Shown piece by piece: positions 19,400 to 29,100 of a stretch of DNA of 64,000 nucleotides. Within the stretch, counting starts at the first letter, position 1, and every line of letters begins with the position of its first letter. The DNA lies in contig NZ_SPQC01000003.1 in assembly GCF_004569295.1 (NCBI RefSeq), positions 1 to 64,000 of the forward strand. Reading direction: 5' to 3'. This DNA is from Rothia nasimurium (lineage in GTDB: Bacteria; Actinomycetota; Actinomycetes; Actinomycetales; Micrococcaceae). The notes under the pieces were generated by a model. It searched no databases. It was not told the origin of the DNA and worked only from the letters and a program-made list of their open reading frames with translations. The translations under genes were made by a program, and so were the position numbers.

Positions 19400-19436
19400 A
19401 AGTCCGCCCCTCCGTACGTGGAGGGGCGGACTTTTT
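19400..19436 (+). terminator. intrinsic terminator after the VWA gene
   Basis: Perfect 14-bp stem (19400-19413 / 19420-19433), 6-nt loop, followed by a T-run. Confidence 0.94.
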
Positions 19437-19463
19437 ACTGCGGATAACTAGTTCTACCAGAGG

Positions 19464-19613
19464 CGGAGCGAAGTCCTTCTTCCGCCGAGCGAAGCTTAGT
19501 GGAAGAAGTGACGGGATGGAGGGGAGAATTCCGAGCGTGCGAGGAAGTAATTCTGCCCGGAATCGGAGCGAAGTCCTTCTTCCACCGAGCGAAGCTTAGT
19601 GGAAGAAGTGACG
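19464..19613. repeat. two 50-bp direct repeats, 100 bp apart, covering the purH 3' end
   Basis: Copy one is 19464-19513 and copy two 19564-19613; they differ at one base. Copy two contains the last purH codons (Arg-His-Phe-Phe-His-stop). Each copy holds a hairpin CTTCTTCC(A/G)C / GTGGAAGAAG; the stem is perfect in copy two. The 50 bp between them holds the 19-mer that also occurs at 11466-11484. This looks like a local duplication of the purH tail. Confidence 0.85.
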
Positions 19614-21203
19614 AGCTCCGGTGAAGTACATAGTCACTCCCGCTTCCTTGGCGGCAGCGATGACTTCTTCATCGCGGATGGAGCCGCCGGGCTGTACGAC
19701 TGCGCGGACGCCGGCGTCCAGGAGCACCTGGAGGCCATCGGCGAAGGGGAAGAAGGCGTCTGAGGCGGCAACAGACCCGCGGGCGCGTTCTACACCTTCT
19801 GCTAGGGTGTTAGCGCGTTCGACGGAGAGGCGGCAGGAGTCTACGCGGTTGACCTGGCCCATGCCGATGCCGACGGCAGCTCCGTCGTTAGCGAGCAGGA
19901 TGGCGTTGGATTTGGCGGCGCGTAGGGCCTTCCAGGCGAATTCAAGGTCGGCGAGGGTGGCTTCGTCGGCAGCGTCGCCGGCGACGAGCTGCCAGTTTTC
20001 GGCCTTGTCACCGTCGGCGTGCAGGCGGTCGGCGTCCTGGAAGAGGGCGCCGCCGGAGACCTGGCGGTATTCGATGGTGTCGCGGGCGAAGCCTTCGGGT
20101 AGCTGGAGGATGCGCAGGTTCTTCTTGGTCTGCAGGATTTCCAGGGCTTCGGGGGCGTAGGAGGGGGCGATGATGACTTCGGTGAAGATGCCCTTGACGG
20201 TTTCTGCCATGGCTGCGGTGACTTCGCGGTTGGCTGCGATGACGCCGCCGTAGGCTGAGAGGGGGTCGCAGGCGTGGGCCTTGGCGTGGGCGTCGGCGAT
20301 GGGGTCGGCTGCGTCTGCTGCGCCGACGGCGATGCCGCAGGGGTTGTTGTGCTTGATGATGGCGACGGCGGGTTCGTCGAAGTCGTAGGCGGCGCGTAGG
20401 GCGGCGTCGCCGTCGACGTAGTTGTTGTAGCTCATGGTCTTGCCACCGAGCAGTTCTGCCTGGGCGATGCCGGGGGTTGCGGCGGGGTCGACGTAGAGGG
20501 CGCCTGCCTGGTGGGGGTTTTCACCGTAGCGCAGGGATTCGGAGCGTTCGAAGGCGAGTCCGGCGAAGGGGGGCCAGTAGTTGGCGTCTTCGTCCTGTTC
20601 GAACTGGGCTGCGGTCCAGGTGGCGACGGCAGTGTCGTAGGCAGCGGTGTGGGCGAAGGCGGCGGATGCCAGGCGGCGGCGCTCTGCCAGGTTGAAGCCA
20701 CCGGCCTTGGCAGCTTCAACGACCTGGCCGTACTTGGCGGGGTCGACGACGATGGCTACGGCGTCGTGGTTCTTGGCTGCTGCGCGCACCATGGAGGGGC
20801 CGCCGATGTCGATTTTTTCGATGATGGCGTCCTGGTCTGCGCCGGAGGCTACGGTCTCAACGAAAGGGTAGAGGTTGACGACGACCAGGTCGAAGGCCTC
20901 GATCTCCATGTCTTTGAGGGTGTCGATGTGTTCCTGCTTGCGGCGGTCTGCCAGGATGCCGGCGTGGACGCGGGGGTGCAGGGTCTTGACGCGGCCTTCG
21001 AGGCATTCGGGGAAGCCGGTGATGTCGGAGACTTCGGTGACGGGGACGCCGGCTGCGGCGATGGTGGAGGCGGTTGAACCGGTGGAGACGATAGCGACGC
21101 CGGCTTCGTGCAGGCCCTTTGCTAGGTCTTCGAGGCCGGTCTTGTCGTAGACAGAGATGAGGGCACGCTTGAGCGGTACGCGGTCGAGCTCAATGAGACT
21201 CAC
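19596..21203 (-). CDS. purH: bifunctional AICAR formyltransferase / IMP cyclohydrolase
   Basis: 535 aa, GTG start at 21203 with GGAG eight bases upstream. The N-terminal third is an MGS-like IMP cyclohydrolase domain ([28 protein letters not shown]). The rest is AICAR transformylase with KHNNPCGIA and the typical ending FTGARHFFH. It carries out the last two steps of IMP synthesis, using formyl-THF made by FolD. Its final codons lie inside a hairpin-forming 50-bp repeat, of which a second copy lies downstream. purN is upstream on the same strand after 127 bp. Confidence 0.97.
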   Translation of the reverse strand: MSLIELDRVPLKRALISVYDKTGLEDLAKGLHEAGVAIVSTGSTASTIAAAGVPVTEVSDITGFPECLEGRVKTLHPRVHAGILADRRKQEHIDTLKDMEIEAFDLVVVNLYPFVETVASGADQDAIIEKIDIGGPSMVRAAAKNHDAVAIVVDPAKYGQVVEAAKAGGFNLAERRRLASAAFAHTAAYDTAVATWTAAQFEQDEDANYWPPFAGLAFERSESLRYGENPHQAGALYVDPAATPGIAQAELLGGKTMSYNNYVDGDAALRAAYDFDEPAVAIIKHNNPCGIAVGAADAADPIADAHAKAHACDPLSAYGGVIAANREVTAAMAETVKGIFTEVIIAPSYAPEALEILQTKKNLRILQLPEGFARDTIEYRQVSGGALFQDADRLHADGDKAENWQLVAGDAADEATLADLEFAWKALRAAKSNAILLANDGAAVGIGMGQVNRVDSCRLSVERANTLAEGVERARGSVAASDAFFPFADGLQVLLDAGVRAVVQPGGSIRDEEVIAAAKEAGVTMYFTGARHFFH

Positions 21204-21330
21204 AGATTAACTCCGTTTCTTTTGCTGCCGGGTTGGGCCGGGTCAGCAGGTGGTTACGTGGGTGTGAGTCGTTTTGGTAAGGAGCCCCGACCCTAGGCCC
21301 AGCCCCGTGGTGCGGGGCTAAACTTGTGGG

Positions 21331-21909
21331 TTAGGCGCGTTCGCCGTTGAGGTCTTGGGCCAGGCGGGCGATGGTTTCTACCAGGAGCACTCGCTCTTTG
21401 ACCTTGATACGCTCGTGCAGGGTTTCTTCGGTGTCGTCATCGAGGACGTCGACGGCGGATTGGGCCAGGATGGGGCCGGTATCGACGCCGGAGTCGACAA
21501 GGTGCACGGTGAGGCCGGTGACTTTGACCCCGTGGGCAAGGGCGTCGCGCACGCCGTGAGCTCCTGGGAAGGACGGCAGCAGGGCGGGGTGGGTGTTGAT
21601 GATGCGATTTTTGAAGCGGTCAACGAGCTGGGCATCGACGATGCGCATGAAGCCGGCGAAGATGATGTAGTCGGCGCCGTAGCTGGCGATTTTTTCTTCC
21701 AGGGCGCGGTTCCAGGCTTCGCGGGTGTCGTAGTTGCGGGGTTCGACGAGGAAGGTCTCGATTCCGGCGGCCTCTGCTCGTTCGATTCCCAGGCAGGGCT
21801 TGTCGGCGCCCACGGCCAGGACCGTGGCGTTCAGGTCGCCGGCTGCTACGGAGTCAAGGATGGACTGTAAATTTGTGCCCGATCCGGACACCATCACCAC
21901 AATGCGCAT
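21331..21909 (-). CDS. purN: phosphoribosylglycinamide formyltransferase
   Basis: 192 aa from ATG 21909 (MRIVVMVSGSGTNLQ), the usual N-terminus; the open frame extends to 21942 but those 11 residues have no family match. Catalytic region IINTHPALLPSFPGAHG is intact. It formylates GAR in the third step of purine synthesis. The order purH-purN-perM is conserved in actinobacteria, including mycobacteria. No strong ribosome-binding site is visible at 21909. Confidence 0.95.
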   Translation of the reverse strand: MRIVVMVSGSGTNLQSILDSVAAGDLNATVLAVGADKPCLGIERAEAAGIETFLVEPRNYDTREAWNRALEEKIASYGADYIIFAGFMRIVDAQLVDRFKNRIINTHPALLPSFPGAHGVRDALAHGVKVTGLTVHLVDSGVDTGPILAQSAVDVLDDDTEETLHERIKVKERVLLVETIARLAQDLNGERA

Positions 21910-22020
21910 ACAGAAAAGTTTATCGCATGCGAGTGCCAACACACTGCCGTATTTTCATGCTGAGACGCCAGTAGTTTGCACTGTGCAAGGCGGGCGGTAG
22001 GGCGCGGTAAGGTGGTAGGT

Positions 22021-22434
22021 ATGTCTGACACCGTGCGTCCTTCCACCCAGCTGCCTTCTGACCGTGTGCTTGAAAATATCAAGGTGTGGTCCCGTCTGTC
22101 GTTTTTGGCGATGGTTGCTACGGTGGCTAGCACCTCCTACCCGGGCTGGTTCGCCGCGGTAACAGGGGCCCTGGCGGTGCTGACCTTCGCTCTTACCACG
22201 GTGACCCTGGTGAAAATGGTGGGAGCTAAGTTCCCCGCTTTTTCGGTGATACTCATGGTCATGGTGATGCTCTGGTCGCTCTTTTTGGGCTTCGCCGCGC
22301 TGGTTCAGCTAATTTTTGTGGACGCCACCATCGCCTACGCGGAGTGCCTGCAGCAGGCTGTGACCCTGAGCCGCCAGCAGCAGTGCACCTCGCAAATGAG
22401 CGACGGCCTGCTGCAACAGCTCATGGGGCAGTAG
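22021..22434 (+). CDS. small membrane protein between purN and perM, unknown function
   Basis: 137 aa from ATG 22021 with AGGTGGTAGGT upstream. Three hydrophobic segments fit membrane helices (about 24-42, 45-62 and 70-98); the Gln/Ser-rich tail contains two Cys. It is on the plus strand, in the middle of the minus-strand purH-purN-perM cluster, so it interrupts that cluster. Seven bases separate its stop from the perM stop, with which it converges. I do not recognise the family. Confidence 0.78.
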   Translation: MSDTVRPSTQLPSDRVLENIKVWSRLSFLAMVATVASTSYPGWFAAVTGALAVLTFALTTVTLVKMVGAKFPAFSVILMVMVMLWSLFLGFAALVQLIFVDATIAYAECLQQAVTLSRQQQCTSQMSDGLLQQLMGQ

Positions 22435-22441
22435 CTGGAAT

Positions 22442-24271
22442 TTATTCCTTGCCCGTACCTTCTGCCAGCTCTTCAAGGCGTCCTTCTGCCAGCTCTTCAA
22501 GGCGTTTTTGGCGGCGGGCACGCAGGGACTTAGGACGCTTCACCACGGGCAGGAAGGGCACAGCGGGTTCTTCAGCTTCAGTCTCGCTTTCAGCCGCTGC
22601 TTCTGCTTCGCCAGATGCGGTATCTTCAACTTCATTTTCAGGCGCTACTTCCTCAGCCTCAGGAGCAACTTCATCGCTCTCGGCAGGCTGGGCCTGCTCG
22701 CGGTCAGCCATGATACGCGCCAGCGCAGCGGCGCCCTTCTCGCTGGAAGCCACAGCCGACCCGCCCTCAGCGGGGGTCTTGCCGCCGGCGTCCTGACTCT
22801 CTAGCTCGCCCGGCTCTGCGTCTACCTTCTCGACGGCGTCCGGCTGGTCAGCCCCAGCCTTTTCTGCCTTACGCTCGGCGCGGGCCGCTGCCTTCTGGGC
22901 CTTGGCCTCGGCGCGGGCTGCGCGCTTCTGCTCGCGGGTAAGCTTGGCCTGGGCAAAGCGCTCTAGTTCACCGGAGGTATCGCGCACCAGCAGGTGGGCA
23001 AGGCCCAGCACCAGCAGGTGGGCAAGGCCCAGCCCCAGCATGGTACCGGCCGCCAGCAGCACGGCAGAGAAGGCCCCAAAGATGAGGGGGTGCGGGCCGA
23101 TAGTCGTGAAGCGGCCCAGCCCCAGCGACCCGTTAGCAGCCCAACCCAGCAGGGTGGTCAGCAGGAAGGTCGGCAGCAGGGTTAGGACGGCAAGCCCCAG
23201 GGTAGAAAGGGGCCAGGACAGCCAGCGGAAGCGAATCTTGAGGGAAAGCCACTCGTCAAAGTGGTTTTCACCTTCGCGGAAGAACCACCAGCCGCCCAGG
23301 GCACCAGAGGCTAGGGGCACGGCAAGGGCCAGGTACCCCCAGGGTTCGGACGCGTGCGGCAGCGCCCCCAGCACCGGCAGGGAGGGCATGACCCCCACGT
23401 TGGTGCCGGTCAGGTCAACGGAGGTGCCGGTGCCCAGGGCAAAGCCCGCGCCGGAGCTCCACGCCATGGAGTAGACCACCAGGTTCACGAGCAGACCCAG
23501 CTGCAGCAGGGTTAGGGCTAGGCCGCCGACTGCACCAGCGTGCAGGGTCTGATAAAGGGAGACGACGTCGTCCCAGTGCCAGAAGAGGGTGACGACCAGC
23601 AGCAGGGCGCCACCGGCCGCAAAGGCCAGTACGCTCACCAGGGCTGCCCGCAGCAAGGCCCAGACGTAGGAGCCTGCCCAGCGGGAATACTGGCTGAATT
23701 TCTTCACCCAGTCGGCTGCGTTCACACCGATCATGGCTGTTAGCGAGCGCGATTCGGCGTACCCGCCCAAAATGATGCCCAGGGCAGCTACCCAGAGGGG
23801 CACCAGGGCGGCGAGGACGGGCGAGGTGGAGAAGAAGTCGTTGGTGGATAGCAGGCTCACCCCGGCACCCACCACGGCGTAGGCGAGAAGACCACCGGCC
23901 AGGGGCTGCCAGAACTGGCCCTCGTAGCTGGCGCGGGCCAGGCGGCGGCCGGAGCGGTAGCAGAGGGCTAGGGGAATCAGGGTGAGGCCCAAGGGTACCA
24001 GGCTCATGGTTCCGGTCACCGCTGAGAAGACCCCCTGCTCGGGGATATTCATGTTCAGGGGCACGCCGTGAACCAGCAGCCACAGGTGCCCGGCTACAGA
24101 GACAGCACCGGCTAGGGTACCGCTGCTGTTGAAGCCGTTGGTGTACCAGACCGCCACCAGGAGCAGGACGACGGTGAGGTAAGAGGCCAGCGCCACGAGG
24201 GCAAGTTCAACTGAGCCCTGCAGCCACAGGGGCATAGGGAGGGAACGTTTGGGGTGAGCGGTGGTATTCAT
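22442..24271 (-). CDS. perM: PerM-like cell-division membrane protein (DUF6350)
   Basis: 609 aa: about 10-11 membrane helices (residues 15-430) and a long C-terminal cytoplasmic tail rich in Ala, Glu, Lys and Arg, probably coiled coil. Its place next to purN and purH matches mycobacterial perM (Rv0955), where the product stabilises FtsB in divisome assembly under stress. Two separate 24-bp tandem duplications lie in the gene: 22985-23032, in the last membrane region (LGLAHLLV twice), and 22458-22505, in the tail (RLEELAEG twice). Both keep the frame. The family call is from hydrophobic profile and gene order. Confidence 0.82.
   Translation of the reverse strand: MNTTAHPKRSLPMPLWLQGSVELALVALASYLTVVLLLVAVWYTNGFNSSGTLAGAVSVAGHLWLLVHGVPLNMNIPEQGVFSAVTGTMSLVPLGLTLIPLALCYRSGRRLARASYEGQFWQPLAGGLLAYAVVGAGVSLLSTNDFFSTSPVLAALVPLWVAALGIILGGYAESRSLTAMIGVNAADWVKKFSQYSRWAGSYVWALLRAALVSVLAFAAGGALLLVVTLFWHWDDVVSLYQTLHAGAVGGLALTLLQLGLLVNLVVYSMAWSSGAGFALGTGTSVDLTGTNVGVMPSLPVLGALPHASEPWGYLALAVPLASGALGGWWFFREGENHFDEWLSLKIRFRWLSWPLSTLGLAVLTLLPTFLLTTLLGWAANGSLGLGRFTTIGPHPLIFGAFSAVLLAAGTMLGLGLAHLLVLGLAHLLVRDTSGELERFAQAKLTREQKRAARAEAKAQKAAARAERKAEKAGADQPDAVEKVDAEPGELESQDAGGKTPAEGGSAVASSEKGAAALARIMADREQAQPAESDEVAPEAEEVAPENEVEDTASGEAEAAAESETEAEEPAVPFLPVVKRPKSLRARRQKRLEELAEGRLEELAEGTGKE
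22458..22505. repeat. 24-bp tandem duplication in the perM tail
   Basis: Two exact copies, 22458-22481 and 22482-22505, encoding RLEELAEG twice near the C-terminus. Confidence 0.95.
22985..23032. repeat. 24-bp tandem duplication in a perM membrane segment
   Basis: Two exact copies, 22985-23008 and 23009-23032, encoding LGLAHLLV twice. A partial third start (CCCCAGCA) follows. Confidence 0.95.
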
Positions 24272-24383
24272 CGTCTTTCATCATGTCATGTTTCTCTGTT
24301 GTGTGCCTGATGACGCCTGTAAACAGGGTAAGAGTGCGGTGAAGATAACCGGCCCAGCTCGCCCCGGCGGTAGAGTGGGAGCC

Positions 24384-25157
24384 ATGAGCAGTGAAACTTC
24401 GTATGTGATGATCACCGGTGCTTCGGCAGGTATCGGCGCCGAGTTCGCCCGCCAGTATGCAGCAGCCGGGTACAACCTGGTACTCACCGCCCGGCGGGCC
24501 GAGACTCTAGAAGACCTAGCAGGCCAGCTACGCGACAGATTCTCGGTAGACGTTGAAGTAATCCCTGCTGATTTGCTGGTGGAGCAGGACGTCACCCGCC
24601 TGGTTGAGCGCCTACAGCAGGTTGAGCACCCCGTTGAGATACTGGTCAATAATGCGGGTTTTGGGCTCGGCAAGAGCTTTGATGCAGCACCCGTAGAGCG
24701 CCACCTAGACCAGGTCGACGTACTGGCCAGGGTTCCGCTCCAGCTCATGCACACGGCGATTGTTGCCATGCTGCCGCGCGGGCGGGGCCGCATTATTAAC
24801 GTCGCCTCGGTGGCAGCCTTTACCCCCGGCGGCACCTACTCGGCAGTTAAACGTTTCCTAGTGGTGGCCTCAGAATCGGCCCACCTGCAGTATTCACATC
24901 GGGGTATCCATGTGACAGCCCTATGCCCGGGCCTAACCCGGTCGGAATTCCACGACACCATGGGCCAGGGCGAGCCCCACCTACCGGACTTTTTATGGCT
25001 GAGCCCCCAACGGGTTGTCGCCGAAGGTATCGCTGCGGTCACGGCAGGTAAGCCGACCTGTGTGCCGTCCTTACCTTACAAACTAACGGTCGCAGCCACA
25101 CGGGTGCTACCCCGCCGGCTGGTGGCAGCCGCGATAGCGAGAACGCGAGACTATTAG
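24384..25157 (+). CDS. short-chain dehydrogenase/reductase
   Basis: 257 aa from ATG 24384; the open frame starts earlier at 24261 but the extra 41 residues are not protein-like. Classical SDR: TGASAGIG cofactor loop at residues 10-17, NNAGFG near 90, and the Ser...Tyr-x-x-x-Lys site (NVASVAAFTPGGTYSAVKRF). It reduces or oxidises a carbonyl/hydroxyl with NAD(P)H; substrate unknown. It resembles DltE/YqjQ-like SDRs. It is divergent from perM (112 bp) and ends at a strong bidirectional terminator. Confidence 0.92.
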   Translation: MSSETSYVMITGASAGIGAEFARQYAAAGYNLVLTARRAETLEDLAGQLRDRFSVDVEVIPADLLVEQDVTRLVERLQQVEHPVEILVNNAGFGLGKSFDAAPVERHLDQVDVLARVPLQLMHTAIVAMLPRGRGRIINVASVAAFTPGGTYSAVKRFLVVASESAHLQYSHRGIHVTALCPGLTRSEFHDTMGQGEPHLPDFLWLSPQRVVAEGIAAVTAGKPTCVPSLPYKLTVAATRVLPRRLVAAAIARTRDY

Positions 25158-25172
25158 AACCTTAATAAGTTA

Positions 25173-25217
25173 GTACCCCGGTTTTTGTGCAAATACCCCA
25201 GATAAAAACCGGGGTAC
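25173..25217. terminator. bidirectional terminator between the SDR and vapC-like genes
   Basis: Perfect 14-bp stem GTACCCCGGTTTTT (25173-25186) / AAAAACCGGGGTAC (25204-25217) between convergent genes. It carries T-runs in both directions within the stem. Confidence 0.88.
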
Positions 25218-25232
25218 ACAGAAATTTTCGGG

Positions 25233-25664
25233 TTAGTCTTCCCAGGGATCCACCGCCGGGACGCCCCAGGACTTATAAATCTCGGCCTTACTCGAAATAA
25301 TCTCAAGCTGGTGGACGGTCGCTGTGGCAGCCATCAGGCCCTCAAGGGCTGCTGTGGCGAGGGGGGCGGGGCGCTGCCCACCCACCAGGTGGAGGTGCTT
25401 CTCGGCGTGGCGGCCAGCCCACTCCAGTGACACCTTCGCATCGACTTCTAGCACGTGGGAGTCGAAGCGGTCCATGAGCTCAGCGAGCCAGCGTTCGGTT
25501 TCAGGGTAGGGGTAGAGGCCCTTGAGCTCACCGAGGCTGAGCACCGAGATGTACATGGTGCGGTAGGAGCGGCGGCGCAGGCAGTTCACTACCGGCGGGT
25601 GCGGGGTGGCCTTGCGGATCTCAGCAAGGACATCGGAATCGAGAAGCAGACCTATCTGGCTCAT
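25233..25664 (-). CDS. PIN-domain VapC/FitB-like toxin
   Basis: 143 aa. PIN ribonucleases use four acidic residues. The first is present (LLLDSDVLAEI, Asp9/Asp11 and Glu15), but the usual third aspartate before the ATA motif appears as Glu (ALEGLMAATA), and the later TRN-x-x-D/F is replaced by SSKAEIY. So the site is partly degenerate and activity may be altered. The usual ending 'NPW' is seen as DPWED. The start ATG overlaps the upstream gene's stop by four bases (ATGA), the normal antitoxin-toxin coupling. Predicted role: RNA cleavage kept in check by the neighbour. Confidence 0.82.
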   Translation of the reverse strand: MSQIGLLLDSDVLAEIRKATPHPPVVNCLRRRSYRTMYISVLSLGELKGLYPYPETERWLAELMDRFDSHVLEVDAKVSLEWAGRHAEKHLHLVGGQRPAPLATAALEGLMAATATVHQLEIISSKAEIYKSWGVPAVDPWED

Positions 25665-25876
25665 GCAGCTTTCAGAACACCGTACTCAGTTGCAGGGATA
25701 CCGCTGGGGTTGGGGGCCAGCAGGAAGTTGAGGAATTCGCTGCGCTCGTTGGAGATGCGGGTGTAGTCCTGGATGCTCATTGCGGTGTAGCCGCCGCGGG
25801 CGGGTACAGAGGCAGCAGAGATGTTCTTCTGAACGGTGATGTGAGGACGGTGGGCGTGAGGTCGAGCGTTTGACAT
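25661..25876 (-). CDS. probable antitoxin of the vapBC-like pair
   Basis: 71 aa from ATG 25876; a longer frame to 25933 has no better start signal. The C-terminal half (SIQDYTRISNERSEFLNFL) is amphipathic, as expected for a toxin-binding tail. The N-terminal part is His/Arg-rich with no clear ribbon-helix-helix or AbrB pattern. It is called an antitoxin mainly because it overlaps a PIN-domain gene by ATGA. No ribosome-binding site of note. The 230 bp upstream hold no gene I can support. Confidence 0.6.
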   Translation of the reverse strand: MSNARPHAHRPHITVQKNISAASVPARGGYTAMSIQDYTRISNERSEFLNFLLAPNPSGIPATEYGVLKAA

Positions 25877-26189
25877 GCCGTCGTTGCGCGTAAAGTGCGC
25901 ATTCCTTTCGAAACTTGCTCTTGCCTGCACCAAACAGCGCCGAAATGCGCGATGCAGACCGCTTCGTCATCCGAGCCACCCGTGAACATGGGGTTGGCGT
26001 TCAACCAAAGTCGGAGCTTGACAGTTGAATCTCTTGAAGCTGGTAAAAGCATAACCCGCTGTTGGCGCTTCTGTAAACACCGGTCTCAGAAATTTTTCTT
26101 ACTGTGACGAACCTGCCCGTGGGCGCTGTGGGTAAGGCGGTGCGATACGCTAGAAGACTAGGTATTTGCTCTGTTGTGAAGGTGCGCCT

Positions 26190-29100
26190 ATGTCTACTTC
26201 TTTCCCTGAAATTCCGGTGACAGCCCCCGCCATTATTCGGCAGGTGGGCTCTGGTGCCTACACGCGGGGGCAGCGGTATATGCGGGAGGGTAACGTTATT
26301 CGTTACACCTATGACGAGCAGGCGCGGGTACTGGAGGGGCAGGTGGCTGGCTCTGGTTCTGCCCCCTACACCGCGCGGGTGGCCTTCCCTGCGGAGGTCG
26401 CTGCGGGCTCCTATGCTTTTTCGGCGACCTGTTCCTGCCCGGTGGCCCACAACTGCAAGCACGCGGTGGCGCTGATGCTGACCGCCATCGACCGTACAGC
26501 CAAGGCCAAGCGGGCTATGACGGCGTCCTCAAGTACCTGGAAGACCACAGCGAGCACCGACGAGAAGGTGCAGGAAATCCTGGAGATGGCCGATACGGTG
26601 GGCCTGCAGCGGGCTGCAGATTTGCTGCGGGAACACCGGGGCGAGCAGGTAAGCGCCGGTACCGAGGAGCAGGCGGACGCCGGTGAGCGGGTTGGGCAGT
26701 CCTTACCGGCTTGGCGGCGGTTCCTGGCTCATTCTCTTGCTGCCCGCCCCAGCTACGATAGCCGCAATCACCGGGTGACCGGTGCCCTTGATTTGCGCCT
26801 GATGGTGCCCGGTAAGTACGGGTGGACCAAGAACATCGGTGCGCCCCGCGTATCGCTTGAAGCCCGGCCCCTGATGATGGGGGCCCGCAGCAAGTGGATT
26901 AAGGGCGGTTTGAGCTGGGAGAAGTTTTCGGGCTCTGCCGCCGGGTCGGCGGGAACCTGTCTGCTCCCTGAGCATGCGGCCTGGTTCAATGAGTTTTACG
27001 CGGTGATTCGGGGCTCCCAGTCCATCTATTCTTCCCACCGCGACTGGGCTTCTATCTCGAATGTGGATTCTTCCCTGCTCTGGCAGATGCTGGAATCTGC
27101 GACCGAGGTGGGCCTGTCTATCCTCTTAGACGGCAAAGAAACCGGCCTGACTATCGCAAGTGCTCCCCAGGTTGAGCTGGCCCTTGAACCGGTACCCGAG
27201 CGGGGGTCGTCCGCCGATGCCCTGCGTCTGACTCCCCTGCTCCGCTGGGGGGCCTACACCCTGCCCGCTAGTTTTACCCACAAGCTGGGTAATAACCGGC
27301 AGGGCTTTATCGCCCTGGGCGGGGCGGCCCAGGAGACCTATGTGAAGGCTGCGTCCGCGGCCCGCTGGGACTCCACCCTGCCCTCGGCTTTGGCCCAGGC
27401 TGAGGACGTAGCGCCCGCTGACCGCCCCTCCTGGCTCACCGCCAACTCCGAGCTGGTGCTCATTCCCTTAGCTGAGCCGCTGGATGCGGTTGCCGAGTCC
27501 CTGATATCCGGGGAGCCGGTCACCGTGCCGGCTGCCGACGTCCCCGCCTTTTTTGCCGACTACTACCCTGCCCTCACCCGGGCGCTGCCCATCTCAACAA
27601 GCAGCGAAGAGCTAGAGCTGCCAGCCGTCCGCATGCCCACCCTGGTGCTGAGCATTGCCTTTGACGAGCCGGGCCCGCCCTTCACCGCCCACACCGCCTG
27701 GCACTGGGAGTACCCGGTCAACCCCACCGGCGACGACAGCGACTTTCTCAGGCTCGATGCCCTGGGTTACCCCGGCGAAGACCGGGCCGATGTGCGCGAT
27801 ACCGCCCACGAGTACCGGGTGCTCAAAGAGGTCAAAAAGATTCGCCCCGGCGTACCCTTCACCCGCCACTACACCGAGAACTGGGGCACCCGCACCCTGC
27901 TCGAAACCTATGTGCCCGACTACGAGCAGATTGAGGGTGTGCGGGTCGATATCAGGGGCCCAAAACCTGAGTTCCGTGAGCTTGATGAAGCTCCCGAAAT
28001 TATCGTGACGGTGGACGATACCCGCCGCCGAGACTGGTTCGGGTTGGGCGTCGCTATCAAGGCCGGGGACTGGCACGTAGCCTTTTCAGAGGTCGTTGCC
28101 GCCCTGGCCAAGGGCCAAACCCACCTGCTTCTGGGCAACGGCCAATACTTTGCCCTTGACCGGCCCGAATTCATGAAATTACAAGAGCTGCTGCGTGAAG
28201 CCGCCCAGCTCACCGATAAAACCGGGCCGCTCGAAATTAACCGCCACCAGGTAGGCCTGTGGGAGGAACTCGAAGAACTGGCCGCCGAAACCCAGGCCGT
28301 AGCCACCTGGGACGAGCAGGTTTCGGCCCTGCTCAACCTCGATGGTCACTCCCCCGCTGAGGTGCCCGCCGGCCTGCAGGCCACCCTGCGCCCCTACCAG
28401 GTGGAGGGCTACCAGTGGCTAGCATTCCTCTGGGAGCACGGACTGGGCGGTGTGCTCGCCGATGACATGGGTCTGGGCAAAACCCTGCAAACCATCGCCC
28501 TCTTCCTACACGCCCAGGAACAAAGGCAGGACGCCGCCGGTCAGCTGGGCGGGGCAGAAGCCGGAGCTGGCGCGTCCGCCCCCTTCCTGGTGGTCGCCCC
28601 CACCTCGGTGGTGCCCAACTGGGTGCGGGAAATCAAGCGCTTTGCCCCCTCCCTGCGGGTCGTCGGCGTTGAAGAGTCGGTACGGAAGTCTAAGCAGCGC
28701 CTGGCCGACACCGTCGCCTTGGCCGACGTGGTAGTGACCAGCTACGCCCTCTTCCGCATCGATGAAGAACACTACTTTGACTTAGGCAGCCAGCAGCCCT
28801 TCGAGGGGCTGGTGCTCGATGAGGCCCAGTTCGTCAAAAACGCTAAGACTAAAGCCCACCAGGCCGCCCGCGACCTGCCTGCCCGCGTCAAGATTGCGGT
28901 GACCGGCACCCCTATGGAGAACAATCTCATGGAACTGTGGTCCATGTTCTCCATCGCCGCTCCCGGTCTCTTCCCCTCTGCCCGCGTTTTCAAGGACGTC
29001 TACGCCACCCCCATCGAGTCCGGTGAAGAGACCAAAGCCCTGGGCAGGCTGCGCCGCCGCATCCGTCCGCTCATGAAGCGCCGCACCAAAGAACTGGTAG

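Noticed and set aside
20511-21077. Gly/Val/Asp-rich plus-strand frame opposite purH
   Set aside because: Low-complexity shadow of codon bias.
25777-26052. 91-residue minus-strand frame overlapping the antitoxin gene
   Set aside because: Different frame from the antitoxin that overlaps the toxin by ATGA; no ribosome-binding site and no family pattern.
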